A stretch of DNA of 64,000 bases from Acidobacteriota bacterium (GTDB lineage Bacteria > Acidobacteriota > Vicinamibacteria > Vicinamibacterales > CAVVIG01), in NCBI GenBank assembly GCA_016195265.1, contig JACPZW010000014.1, positions 1 through 64,000 on the forward strand, written 5' to 3'. The stretch's first letter is position 1; each line of letters starts with the position of its first letter. Made by a program: the position numbers and the translations under genes. Positions 9,934 through 19,290 of this stretch are shown in pieces. The notes under the pieces are model-generated. The model searched no databases, was not told where the DNA came from, and worked only from the letters and a program-made list of their open reading frames with translations.

Positions 9934-11712
9934 ATGGCAGCGGAAAAGAGACTCAATTCACCGGATCGGCGAACTGACACCGGCGGTACGCACCTCTCGA
10001 TCGAGGAGAAGTACGACGAAGTCCGTCAGTTGATCAACATCGGCAAGGAGAAGGGCTATCTCCTGTACGACGAAGTCAACGAGATGCTTCCGTCGGAGAT
10101 CACCTCGTCGGATGAGCTCGACGACCTCTTCAACACGTTCGGCAGCGCCGGGATCGAAGTCATCGACTCCGATCAGAAGTACTTGCGCGACGACGTCAAG
10201 CCGATCGACCGGACGGCCGAGGGCGCTGAAGAGCTCGAGCTGGACCTCACGCCAGGCGCGCTCGACAAGACGAACGATCCCGTCCGCATGTACCTGCGCG
10301 AGATGGGCACCGTGCCGCTCCTCACGCGCGAGGGCGAAGTCGAGATCGCGCGGCGCATCGAGCGCGGGAAGCTCGCGGTGATCAAGTCGATCTCGCGGAC
10401 CCCGATCATCGCGCGCAAGGTGATCGAGCTCGGCGATCAGCTGCACACGGGCGACCGCACGATCCGCGAGCTCGTGATCTTCAACGACGAGGAGATCACC
10501 GACGAGCGCATCATCGAGCGCTCGCGGCAGGTGCAGAAGCAGATCGATGCCGTCCGGAAGGCGCGCGGGGGGTCGGAAAAGCTCGAAGAGAAGCTGCGCG
10601 AGACGCCTCGCGGCGCGACGACGCGCGACAAGCGGAAGTACCGGCGCGCGCGGTGGGCCGCGATGCGCGCGCGGATCGAGGTGTCGAACGCGATTCGCGA
10701 GATCGAGTTCACCGAATCGGTGAAGCGCCGCCTCATCGACGAGATGAAGGACGCCGTCGAGAGCGTGCGGACGGTGCAGCGCGAGGTCGAAGCGACCGAC
10801 CGCGTGCTGAATCCGAAGAACCGCAAGACGCGCCTGCGCGAGGACGACAAGAAGAACCTGCAGCGCCAGATCAAGGAGCTGCGGGCCAAGGTCAAGTCGA
10901 TCACGGATCACCTCGAGCAGTCGCCCGACGAGCTCAAGCAGACGCTCGACGTGATTCTGCGCGGCGAGTACCAGGCCGAGCAGGCGAAGAAGGAACTGGT
11001 CGAGGCCAACCTCCGGCTCGTCGTCTCGATTGCGAAGAAGTACACCAACCGCGGGCTGCAGTTCCTCGACCTGATTCAGGAAGGCAACATCGGCCTGATG
11101 AAGGCGGTCGACAAGTTCGAGTACCGGCGCGGCTATAAGTTCTCGACGTACGCGACGTGGTGGATCCGCCAGGCGATCACCCGCGCGATCGCGGACCAGG
11201 CGCGGACGATCCGCATTCCGGTTCATATGATCGAGACGATCAACAAGCTCATCCGCACGTCGCGCGCGCTCGTCCAGGAGCTGGGCCGCGAGCCGACCTC
11301 GGAAGAGATCGCCAAGCGGATGGACATCCCGGTGTCCAAGGTCCGCAAGGTGCTGAAGATCGCGCAGGAGCCCATCTCGCTCGAAACGCCGATCGGCGAG
11401 GAGGAGGATTCGCATCTGGGCGATTTCATCGAGGATCGCCAGGTCGTGTCGCCAGCCGAAGCGGTCATCAACCTGAATCTGAAGGAACAGACCGAGTCGG
11501 TCCTGAAGACGCTCACGCCGCGCGAGGAGAAAGTCATCAAGATGCGCTTCGGCGTCGGCGACGGCAGCGAGCACACGCTCGAAGAGGTCGGCCAGAGCTT
11601 CGCCGTCACGCGCGAGCGCATCCGGCAGATCGAGGCCAAGGCCCTGCGGAAGCTGCGCCATCCGTCGCGGTCGCGCAAACTTCGCGCATTTCTCGAAGGA
11701 AGGACGTCGTAG
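9934..11712 (+). CDS. rpoD: RNA polymerase primary sigma factor
   Basis: 592 aa; [38 protein letters not shown]-terminal HTH. Confidence 0.97.
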   Translation: MAAEKRLNSPDRRTDTGGTHLSIEEKYDEVRQLINIGKEKGYLLYDEVNEMLPSEITSSDELDDLFNTFGSAGIEVIDSDQKYLRDDVKPIDRTAEGAEELELDLTPGALDKTNDPVRMYLREMGTVPLLTREGEVEIARRIERGKLAVIKSISRTPIIARKVIELGDQLHTGDRTIRELVIFNDEEITDERIIERSRQVQKQIDAVRKARGGSEKLEEKLRETPRGATTRDKRKYRRARWAAMRARIEVSNAIREIEFTESVKRRLIDEMKDAVESVRTVQREVEATDRVLNPKNRKTRLREDDKKNLQRQIKELRAKVKSITDHLEQSPDELKQTLDVILRGEYQAEQAKKELVEANLRLVVSIAKKYTNRGLQFLDLIQEGNIGLMKAVDKFEYRRGYKFSTYATWWIRQAITRAIADQARTIRIPVHMIETINKLIRTSRALVQELGREPTSEEIAKRMDIPVSKVRKVLKIAQEPISLETPIGEEEDSHLGDFIEDRQVVSPAEAVINLNLKEQTESVLKTLTPREEKVIKMRFGVGDGSEHTLEEVGQSFAVTRERIRQIEAKALRKLRHPSRSRKLRAFLEGRTS

Positions 11713-11720
11713 AATTGTCC

Positions 11721-11793
11721 GGGCCCATAGCTCAACGGTTAGAGCCGCCGGCTCATAACCGGCCCGTTCCAGGTTCGAATCCTGGTGGGCCCA
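11721..11793 (+). tRNA. tRNA with CAT anticodon (Met elongator or Ile2)
   Basis: GGGCCCA/TGGGCCC acceptor, CTCATAA loop, CCAGGTTCGAATCCTGG T-arm; CCA not encoded. Confidence 0.93.
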
Positions 11794-11924
11794 GCCTCCG
11801 CTCGCGCGGGATCGCCCGCGAGCTACGGCCGGGCAGACCCCGCACACGTGCGGAGGCTGTCACGCCGAAGCTTGGGGCAATCCCGCGCCAAGCGAAGGCG
11901 GACGATCAACCGCTGTAGAATTCA

Positions 11925-11952
11925 GGCTCCGCTCTTGCGGGGCCTTTTTTTT
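11925..11952 (+). terminator. Rho-independent terminator
   Basis: GGCTCCGC tctt GCGGGGCC TTTTTTTT. Confidence 0.75.
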
Positions 11953-11967
11953 GCCTTTGCAGGACTC

Positions 11968-12750
11968 ATGAACGTAGATCTGGAACGCCTCATCGCCCTC
12001 CAGCAGCTCGACTCGGCCGCAGACACGGCGCGGCGCCGGCTCGCTGAAGGCCCCGAGCGCGAGAAGGCGCTCGACGCGCGGCTCGAGACGGCGCGTCAAG
12101 GCGTGGCGGCGGCCAAGGAGCACCTGACGCAGAGCCAGCACGCGCGCCGCGAGCTCGAGAAGGAAGTCGCGGTGCACCAGGGCCGCCTCTCCAAGTTCCG
12201 CGACACGTTGATGGCCGTCAAGACCAACGTCGAATACCAGGCCGTGCAGAAGGAGATGGCGTTCGCGCAGGGCGAGGTGAAGTCCATCGAGGACAAGGTC
12301 CTCGAGCGCATGCTCGAAGCCGACGATCTGACTGCGGTCGTCAAGCGGGCCGAAGCCGAGCTTGCCGCGGAGCAAAAGGCGGTCGACGCGGACCGGCGCG
12401 CGATGAACGCCGAGCAGGCGGAGATGCAGGCGACGATCGACCGGATCACGGGCGAGCGCGGCGCCGTCGTCGGCGCCCTCGACAAACAGGTGCTCGCCAC
12501 GTTCGACCTGGTGTCGCGCAAGCGCAACGGTGTCGCCGTCGCCGAGGCGCGCGACGGCATCTGCACGATCTGCCACGTCCGCCTGCGGCCGCAGGTTTTC
12601 AACAGCGTCACGCGCAACGACGCCATCATCCAGTGCGACAGCTGCAACCGGATCCTCTATTACGTGCCAAAGACCGAGGTTCAGGGTTCAGGGTTCAACG
12701 TTCAGGGTTCTGGTTCAGCGGGTTCGAGTCCCGTCGACCCCGCCAACTAA
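11968..12750 (+). CDS. C4-type zinc ribbon coiled-coil protein; C-terminus runs into a repeat and tRNA fragment
   Basis: CTICHVRLRP...CDSCNRILYY, then EVQGSGFNVQGSGSAGSSPVDPAN*. Confidence 0.85.
   Translation: MNVDLERLIALQQLDSAADTARRRLAEGPEREKALDARLETARQGVAAAKEHLTQSQHARRELEKEVAVHQGRLSKFRDTLMAVKTNVEYQAVQKEMAFAQGEVKSIEDKVLERMLEADDLTAVVKRAEAELAAEQKAVDADRRAMNAEQAEMQATIDRITGERGAVVGALDKQVLATFDLVSRKRNGVAVAEARDGICTICHVRLRPQVFNSVTRNDAIIQCDSCNRILYYVPKTEVQGSGFNVQGSGSAGSSPVDPAN
12678..12717. repeat. short-word repeat GGTTCAGGGTTC, left arm
   Basis: aggttcagggttcagggttcaacgttcagggttctggttca. Confidence 0.85.
12718..12745 (+). other. 3' fragment of a tRNA-Asp gene (putative att scar)
   Basis: GCGGGTTCGAGTCCCGTCGACCCCGCCA: complete T-arm, 7-nt acceptor strand, G73 discriminator, CCA; no 5' half upstream. 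Confidence 0.75.
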
Positions 12751-12764
12751 AGGCTGAGCGTTCT

Positions 12765-13136
12765 TCATAAAGCTGTAGCGACCCGGTATCCGCAGTGTCG
12801 GACGTAGTTGGCGCACTCGGTGGGCGTGTACAAACCGAGCGCCACAGCGACGAGGGCACAGACCTGATCGAAACTGCGCGGTCGCGCGGCGCGCATGAAG
12901 GCTTTCAGCTTGGCGAACGCGAGTTCGATCGGATTGAAATCAGGACTGTACGGCGGGAGAAAACGGAGGTGCGCGCCGACCCGTTCGATCGCGGCGCGGA
13001 TCTCGGGCTGCTTGTGGACCGCGAGATTGTCGAGCACCACGACGTCCCCCTTATGCAGCGTGGGCACCAGGATCTGGGCAATTGCGTCAGAGGTTCGGTC
13101 GTCCTCGCCTGGTGCGCCGTGGCGTTTCGGGTTCAC
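12765..13136 (-). pseudogene. truncated IS630-family transposase (C-terminal DDE part)
   Basis: [10 protein letters not shown] ... [20 protein letters not shown] ... [12 protein letters not shown]-terminal half absent. Confidence 0.88.
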
Positions 13137-13818
13137 GAGAAGCTTGTTTCGATGGGCCTGCCGCAGCTCGACGGAGAACTCGACAAGATGCGTTTGGACC
13201 AGGGGATGATGTTCAAGCAGTTCAGTCGAGTCTACAAGGTCTCAACGAAACCGGATGTCCAGGAGATTCCGGACGCGCACCTGATTCTGTTGTGCCGGTT
13301 CTTGACGTACCTGGATGACACGGAATACACCTGAAGGGAGCTCTCGGCCTTCGCAATGGCTGTGGTCATCCGACCGGCTACCAGCCGGATCCTGTCAAGC
13401 TCCAAGCCTACTATGCCGACATCACTCAACTTGTGCTACTGAATCCAAAATTCGCGTAGGACCCGTTGGACCGTGGGTCAACGGATCGAAGCGGAGACGC
13501 GTTGGCCTGCAGATCCTCGTGACGAAACTGCCGCGACTTCGTCTTGGTTGGGCAGCTGGCAAACCCGCGAAGCTGGAGACATTTCACCTCGCGGAAAGTG
13601 AACAGCTGTTCTGGAAGGCCATGGCCGAGGCGGATGATCAAGACGAAAACCAATCGCAAGCGGTCGTTTTGGGCGCATTACTGGAGGGGAATCGCTCTTA
13701 CTTTGCTTCCTTGTACTCCGCAGCGATTTCCTGTTAAGGTTGACGTGCGCTGTCTATCCTCGACCAACGTAGGCAGAATTCCGCCGCAACGGCCAAGATA
13801 CTGTCCCGTCGTTTTCGT

Positions 13819-13847
13819 TTGACTTCTGATAGCACTGTGGCTCTAAT
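13819..13847 (+). promoter_or_regulatory. sigma70-like promoter for the 2TM-GAF gene
   Basis: TTGACT - 17 nt - TCTAAT, 20 bp before ATG 13868. Confidence 0.6.
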
Positions 13848-13867
13848 CACGACGACCCACAGTTTCG

Positions 13868-14746
13868 ATGACGGATCCAAACCCGAGCGGTGCCACTACG
13901 GTTGCCCGCACGTTGCCCCTCTCGCGGCTGCCACACATTATCGCGAGCTACGCCTATGTTTGGTGGTGGGTCCTTCGCGAGAATGCAAAATCCCGTTACG
14001 GAAGGTATTTGGATCACGGGACCAAGGCCCTTCTCACCCTCTATTTGCTGCTCCTTCTTCTCGAGGTTGGGCTCGAGATAAGCGGTCACTCTGTGGCGGC
14101 GACTGGATCCATCGCGCTTCAATTGGTGTTCTTCGTGCTGATCGCCATAGCCGTAATGTTCAAGGTCGAGGAATGGCGTGAGGGCAGACAGCAGGTCTAC
14201 TTCGCAGGTGCCGCTGCCGAGATCGTCTCGACGATGGGACGGATCCAGCCAGGTAACCGGGATGACGAAGTTATCACTCGGTTGCTCGCCATCTTTCAGA
14301 AGAACTTTGAGGCGCAAGGTGCGATTAATGCGAATCTGTCTCTGCCGGATGACGGAGACCAATTGAAGGTCCGATACGTCTATCCAGAAGGGGCTCCGTA
14401 TGATGACAAGCTCGCTCTGCCGAAAGGCGTCGGCGGCTCCGGCAACTGTTACGCCGAGCGCCGTCTCGTCTACATCCCAAGCAAACACTACCGACACGGC
14501 ATCATGGAGATCATCGATTCGCCGACACTCGAGGCTGCGGAAGGCGGGCAGGCAAGAAGTGTGGAAGCGCGATATCAACTGGTCCCGGACTGCTACGTTC
14601 CCTGCACGGTTGAGCCATTCGAGACAATTCTCTCAGTTCCATTGCTGGCGTACGACCATTGTTACGGAGTGCTCAATCTTGACTGCCGAGATCGCGACGC
14701 ATTCACCCGCCGAGACTTCCCACAGGCCATTTTTACGGGTTCGTGA
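13868..14746 (+). CDS. membrane-anchored (2 TM) GAF-like sensor protein; probable 3' frameshift (frame continues to 14808)
   Basis: Two N-terminal hydrophobic helices; GAF-like GGSGNCYAERR...FETILSVPLLAYDHCYGVLNLDCRDRDAFTRRDF. Confidence 0.75.
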   Translation: MTDPNPSGATTVARTLPLSRLPHIIASYAYVWWWVLRENAKSRYGRYLDHGTKALLTLYLLLLLLEVGLEISGHSVAATGSIALQLVFFVLIAIAVMFKVEEWREGRQQVYFAGAAAEIVSTMGRIQPGNRDDEVITRLLAIFQKNFEAQGAINANLSLPDDGDQLKVRYVYPEGAPYDDKLALPKGVGGSGNCYAERRLVYIPSKHYRHGIMEIIDSPTLEAAEGGQARSVEARYQLVPDCYVPCTVEPFETILSVPLLAYDHCYGVLNLDCRDRDAFTRRDFPQAIFTGS

Positions 14747-14818
14747 TGGCCTTGTACTTGCACGAGTCCCGAGCAGTTGCGGCGACTGCCGCCCCTCATG
14801 TAACTTAGGAGTCTGCGT

Positions 14819-15034
14819 ATGCCTGGACTAGCGGTCCCTGCGGGCTCGGGACTAAATCACCGCAGGAAAGAAACGTCGGAGCAGGTGCTCGAAACGACGG
14901 AACAGGTGCTTGAGCGCCTGGCACAACGCGCTGATCGAGTGACTAACGCTCGGCCGAGACTGTCCATCCGCAAGGTTCTCGAGTTGATTCATCTCGCCTA
15001 CACCGGGCGCCCCGCCAACCGTGTGGATATGTGA
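14819..15034 (+). CDS. 71-aa hypothetical protein paired with the GAF gene
   Basis: ORF preceded by AGGAG; same strand, immediately downstream. Confidence 0.6.
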   Translation: MPGLAVPAGSGLNHRRKETSEQVLETTEQVLERLAQRADRVTNARPRLSIRKVLELIHLAYTGRPANRVDM

Positions 15035-15089
15035 CACTCCAAGGGAGGCGCTAGCGATTCGTTAGCCAAGGGATGAACGTCTAGAGACA

Positions 15090-15121
15090 AAGGGCTCGGA
15101 AGGCCGGGCCCTTCTTGTTTT
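15090..15121 (+). terminator. Rho-independent terminator closing the GAF unit
   Basis: AAGGGCtCGG aagg CCGgGCCCTT cttgtttt. Confidence 0.65.
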
Positions 15122-15302
15122 GGCGCGGAACAAGGATTCAGGAGCGTGTTCAAGACCACGGACGATTCTGGAGGATTCGGGTAGACGCCAGCGGACGAAT
15201 CGCTTTAGGTAACCGATCGGGAACCAAACCCTTATCGCCAAAAGTCGCGCGCCATCACCCGCTTAGAAAACACGCGATTGGGGTTCGAACCCCGCGCCGT
15301 AG

Positions 15303-15356
15303 GCGCGAACCTGGAACCTCGAACCGAACCCTGAACCCGGAACCATGAACCAGGCC
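15303..15356. repeat. short-word repeat GAACCCTGAACC, right arm (inverse of 12678-12717)
   Basis: gaacctggaacctcgaaccgaaccctgaacccggaaccatgaacc. Confidence 0.85.
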
Positions 15357-15776
15357 CCCCTCGTTGCCTACATCGACGGCGGCGCGCGCGGGAATCCCGG
15401 ACCCGCCGCGTTCGGCGTCCGCGTCGAGCAGCCCGACGGCATGCTCGTCGAGGAATTCGGCGAGTCGATCGGCGTCGCGACCAACAACGTCGCCGAGTAT
15501 CGCGGTCTGCTGGCGGCGCTCGCGTGGGCGCGCGCGCACGGCCACCGCGGGCTTCACGTCCGTTCCGATTCCCTCCTGCTCGTGCAGCAGATGCTCGGGA
15601 ACTTCAAGGTAAAGAACGCGGGCCTGCAGCCGCTGCACGCGAAGGCGCGGCTGCTGGCGCACGAGATCGGCAAGGTCACGTTCGAACACGTCGGCCGCGC
15701 ATTCAACGCGCATGCCGATCGGCTGGCGAACGCGGCGATGGACGAGGAAAACTCAAAACTTAAAAGAGAAAACTGA
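15345..15776 (+). CDS. ribonuclease HI family protein
   Basis: YIDGGARGNPGPAAFG, NVAEYRGLLAAL, SDSLLLVQQ, HADRLANAA. Confidence 0.93.
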   Translation: MNQAPLVAYIDGGARGNPGPAAFGVRVEQPDGMLVEEFGESIGVATNNVAEYRGLLAALAWARAHGHRGLHVRSDSLLLVQQMLGNFKVKNAGLQPLHAKARLLAHEIGKVTFEHVGRAFNAHADRLANAAMDEENSKLKREN

Positions 15777-15838
15777 AAACCGAAGACTGTGCTTTCTCGC
15801 TTCACTTTTCAGTTTCAACTTTTGAGTTTTAACTTTCT
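15752..15838. repeat. AT-rich inverted repeat, word AACTGAAAACT
   Basis: aactcaaaacttaaaagagaaaactgaaaacc ... ttcacttttcagtttcaacttttgagttttaacttt. Confidence 0.9.
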
Positions 15839-16618
15839 GATGACTCCGGCGATTCTTCCAGCCCCTTTCCCGTCACGGCGATACGAGCACAGGACGTCTG
15901 CGTGACTCGCCGTGCAGAGCGCGGAGAGGTGGATGTTCGACGGCGCGAGCCGCGCGGCTTCGAGCTGATCGCACGCCGACCGCCAGCCGTCGAAATACCA
16001 ATGCGCTGGACGATCGCCGGGCCGAAACCAGGCGTCGATCTGCGCGCGTGAAAACCTCGCGCCTTCGAAACGCGCGCGGACGTCGGCGCCGACTTCGTAC
16101 CGCTCGGCACTGATGGACGGCCCGATCGCCGCGATGAGATCTTCCGGGCGGCTGCCGAATTCGCGCGTCAGGGCCTCGACCGCGGCGGACGGCACGCGAG
16201 CCGCCAGTCCGCGCCAGCCGGCGTGAGCCGCCGCCACGGCGCCCGTCTGTGTGTCGGCGATGAGCAGCGGGACGCAGTCCGCCGCCTGAATCGCCAGCGC
16301 CAGCGACGGGTCATTCGACACGATGATGTCGGCATCCATCACGTTGGCCGGACCGGCGCCCTCGCGGCAGATGATGACCGACGCGCCATGCACCTGGCGC
16401 ACACGCACAAGATGCCGGGGATCGACGTCGAGCGCGCCGGCGACTTGCTGCCAGTCCGCATCGGTCGCTGCGACCTGGGACCCAAGCGCCCACGCGCGCG
16501 TCGTAAAGAGGTGATGGGCGTGCGGCTCCAGCGCCCGGCACACGAGCGCGGGACCGGCAGGCGCTTGCACCCAGGCGAAACCGTCGGTAGGCTGAGGCAG
16601 CGTCAACGGCTCAGACAT
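15815..16618 (-). CDS. pgeF: PgeF/YfiH-family polyphenol oxidase (DUF152)
   Basis: VRQVHGASVII, ADCVPLLIAD, AAAHAGWRGLAA, IGPSIS. Confidence 0.93.
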   Translation of the reverse strand: MSEPLTLPQPTDGFAWVQAPAGPALVCRALEPHAHHLFTTRAWALGSQVAATDADWQQVAGALDVDPRHLVRVRQVHGASVIICREGAGPANVMDADIIVSNDPSLALAIQAADCVPLLIADTQTGAVAAAHAGWRGLAARVPSAAVEALTREFGSRPEDLIAAIGPSISAERYEVGADVRARFEGARFSRAQIDAWFRPGDRPAHWYFDGWRSACDQLEAARLAPSNIHLSALCTASHADVLCSYRRDGKGAGRIAGVIRKLKLKS

Positions 16619-16632
16619 TATTAGTAAGGTAC

Positions 16633-17016
16633 ATGTCGAACATCATCGGTCTTGGGCTCGACGCCACCGACATCGGCCGCATCGCCGACACCATCGCGCG
16701 CTACGGCGACCGCTTTCTCCACCGCATTTTCACCGACGGCGAAGTGGCTTACAGCAACCGTCGCCGCGAGCCGGCGATTCATTTTGCCGGTCGCTTCGCC
16801 GCAAAAGAGGCCGCGATGAAGGCGCTGGGCACCGGCCACTCGCACGGCGTCCTGTGGCGCGACGTCGAGGTCGTCCGGCGCGGCGGCCCTCCGCAACTGC
16901 AGTTGCACGGAGGCGCCGCGCGCCGATTTGCCGCGATGGGCGGGCGCTCGTCGCTGCTGACCATCACGCACTCCGACAAACTGGCAATGGCCCAGGTCCT
17001 CATCCTCGGCGAGTAA
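16633..17016 (+). CDS. acpS: holo-[acyl-carrier-protein] synthase
   Basis: GLGLDATDIGRI, FAGRFAAKEAAMKALG. Confidence 0.93.
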   Translation: MSNIIGLGLDATDIGRIADTIARYGDRFLHRIFTDGEVAYSNRRREPAIHFAGRFAAKEAAMKALGTGHSHGVLWRDVEVVRRGGPPQLQLHGGAARRFAAMGGRSSLLTITHSDKLAMAQVLILGE

Positions 17017-17239
17017 CTTCGTCCGCCGAAGCGCGCAGGCGGAGCCGCAACCAGCGGCGTCATTTTCTCCCGCCACTCCCCGGTCGCGCACGCGGTACCG
17101 GTCCGGCCGGGCACAAGATCCGCCCACCCAGTCACTTCCGGCAACGCGTCCGATGTCGCCCGCCGGCATCGCGCTTGATCACACGTCACACGCCTGCTGC
17201 ACAGCAGCTCGAGGCGAGCTGCTAAAGAGGAGCGCGGAC

Positions 17240-17542
17240 ATGACGATCAAGATTACGCCCAACGACAAAGGTAACCCGCCGGGATTACTCGCGGACGCCG
17301 AGCTGCATTTCGGCAATGGACCGCTCGACGGCATGAAGCTGATCGGCTTCTCCATCTGGGAACGCCGCGGCGGCGGCGGCCGCAACGTGACGTTTCCGTC
17401 GCGTCAGTACACCGTCAACGGCGAGCGACGCAGCTTTGCGCTGCTCCGCCCGATCGTCGACAACACGGCGCAGAACAAGGTGCGGGAGCTGATCCTCGAA
17501 GCGTACGCCGAGTTCGAGGAGCGGTCGGCGGTCGCCAGCTAG
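17240..17542 (+). CDS. conserved small hypothetical protein
   Basis: 100-aa ORF; ATG preceded by AGAGGAG. Confidence 0.7.
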   Translation: MTIKITPNDKGNPPGLLADAELHFGNGPLDGMKLIGFSIWERRGGGGRNVTFPSRQYTVNGERRSFALLRPIVDNTAQNKVRELILEAYAEFEERSAVAS

Positions 17543-19290
17543 ACCATCGGAAGAAGCTTCGCGTTCTCCTGCGCGCGCTTCGGCGGCAGCGTCCACTCTT
17601 CGCGGAGGCCTTTTTCGTACTCCGCCTGGAAGAACGCCGCTTTCATGCCGCCGTCGATGATGTCCCACGGGAGGAACGCGTCGCGACTGCGGTCGCGGAA
17701 GATGTAGAAGTCGCCGTCGATGCCGGCGTCGGCGACCGCCGCGCGCCAGTTCTGGCCGTTGCGCTCGGCGATCTCGATCACGGGGGCCACGCGCCGGTCG
17801 CCGAGCGACAGCAGCGCCTGGTAGTACGAGTTCCGCTCGGATTTGATGTTGAAGTACACGTTGTCGATGTCGGAGGTCAGCGAGCGCAGGCGCTTGATCT
17901 TGCGCTCGATGATCGCGGGATCCTCCATCGGGATCCACTGATAGGCCGTGCCGGGCTTCGGAATCAGCGGGTTGACGCTGCCCACGATCCGGCCGACCTG
18001 GCCCCGGACGCGAGCGTGCGCGAGCATGCGCTCGCGCATCTGCAGCGTCAGCTCGCGGATCGCCACGAGGTCCTCGTCTGTTTCCGTCGGGAGGCCGATC
18101 ATGTAGTAGAGCTTCAGGTTCTCGATGCCGCCCGCGAAGATCAGGTCGGCGCGATCGAGGATCTCGTCGTTCGTCACGGTCTTGTTGATGACGCGGCGGA
18201 GGCGATCGGATCCGGTTTCCGGCGCGATCGTGATCGACCGTTCGCCGCTCTCGCGCAGCACGCGGACGATCGGCTCGGTCAGATCGTCGAGCCGGAGCGA
18301 GGCGGGGCTGATCGCGTAGCCCATCTCGAGCAGGCGCGCGAGGATGCGCTCGATGTCAGGATGGTCGCAGAGCGCGATGGACACGAGGCCGACGCGGCTG
18401 GCGTGCGGGCGCGCGGCGGCGGCGATCTCCAGGATGCGGTCGGTCGGGAACGCGCGCACCGGCAGGTAGTTGTAGCCGGCCCAGCAGAAGCGGCAGAGGT
18501 TCGCGCAGCCGCGCACGACTTCGATAAGGAGGCGCGAACCGAACTCGGTGTCGGGCGTGAAGATGCTCGTCGCCGGCGGATCCACGGCCTCGGTCGTCTT
18601 GAGCGCGGCCTTCCGGACCGGCAACGGCGCGTCCACGCCGGCGTGGACCGTGTAGCCGGCGAGCGTGCCGTCCGGCGTGTACCGCGGTTCGTAGAACGAC
18701 GGCACGTAGAACCCGCGCTCTTTCGCCAGCAGCCGCAGGAGGTCGGCGCGATCGGTGGCGGCGGAATACGCGCGGCGGAATCCGGGGACCAGCGCTTCGC
18801 CCTCGCCCGCGGCGATGACGTCGGCGAACGGCGCGAGCGGTTCAGGGTTGACGAACGTCACGGCGCCGCCGACGACGACGAGCGGGTGTCGCGTCGTGCG
18901 ATCCGCGGCGCGGGCGGGCAGGCCGGCGAGGCGCAGCAGGGTCAGTACGTTCACGTAGTCCCACTCGAAGGAGACGGAGAACGCGATGACGTCGAAATCA
19001 CCGACCGGGGTCTGCGACTCGAGGGTCAGCAGGGGCGCGTGCGCCGCGCTCAGCGCCGCGAGCTCCTGCTTCGGCGGCAGGAAGAACCGCTCGCAGACGA
19101 TGCCGTCTTCGGCGTTGAACAGTTTGTAGAGCGTCTGGAAGCCGAGATTGGACATCCCGACCCAATAGGTGTTCGGGAACGCGAGGGCGATGCGCAGGCG
19201 GTCGCCGTGCGGCTTTTTCGTGTAGCCGATCTCTTTGGCGAGGGTGGAGAGTGCGCGTTCGCGCTGTTCCCAGGAATTCATGCGTGACAC
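17539..19290 (-). CDS. B12-binding-type radical SAM protein (TIGR03960-like)
   Basis: EVVRGCANLCRFCWAGYNYLPVR cluster motif. Confidence 0.9.
   Translation of the reverse strand: MSRMNSWEQRERALSTLAKEIGYTKKPHGDRLRIALAFPNTYWVGMSNLGFQTLYKLFNAEDGIVCERFFLPPKQELAALSAAHAPLLTLESQTPVGDFDVIAFSVSFEWDYVNVLTLLRLAGLPARAADRTTRHPLVVVGGAVTFVNPEPLAPFADVIAAGEGEALVPGFRRAYSAATDRADLLRLLAKERGFYVPSFYEPRYTPDGTLAGYTVHAGVDAPLPVRKAALKTTEAVDPPATSIFTPDTEFGSRLLIEVVRGCANLCRFCWAGYNYLPVRAFPTDRILEIAAAARPHASRVGLVSIALCDHPDIERILARLLEMGYAISPASLRLDDLTEPIVRVLRESGERSITIAPETGSDRLRRVINKTVTNDEILDRADLIFAGGIENLKLYYMIGLPTETDEDLVAIRELTLQMRERMLAHARVRGQVGRIVGSVNPLIPKPGTAYQWIPMEDPAIIERKIKRLRSLTSDIDNVYFNIKSERNSYYQALLSLGDRRVAPVIEIAERNGQNWRAAVADAGIDGDFYIFRDRSRDAFLPWDIIDGGMKAAFFQAEYEKGLREEWTLPPKRAQENAKLLPMV

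Noticed and set aside
13082-13737. Small ORFs between IS630 remnant and GAF unit (e.g. [30 protein letters not shown]...; ...WAAGKPAKLETFHLAESEQLFWKAM...)
   Set aside because: Look like coding fragments but no family recognised and boundaries unclear; not listed as CDS.
15270-15300. Second tRNA-like 3' end at island right border (gattggggttcgaaccccgcgcc)
   Set aside because: GGGGTTCGAACCCC gives only a palindrome; no valid 7-nt T-loop plus acceptor strand could be assigned.
17200-17224. Hairpin AGCAGCTCgaggcGAGCTGCT as a riboswitch
   Set aside because: Only one short stem upstream of an RBS; no aptamer-like structure visible.
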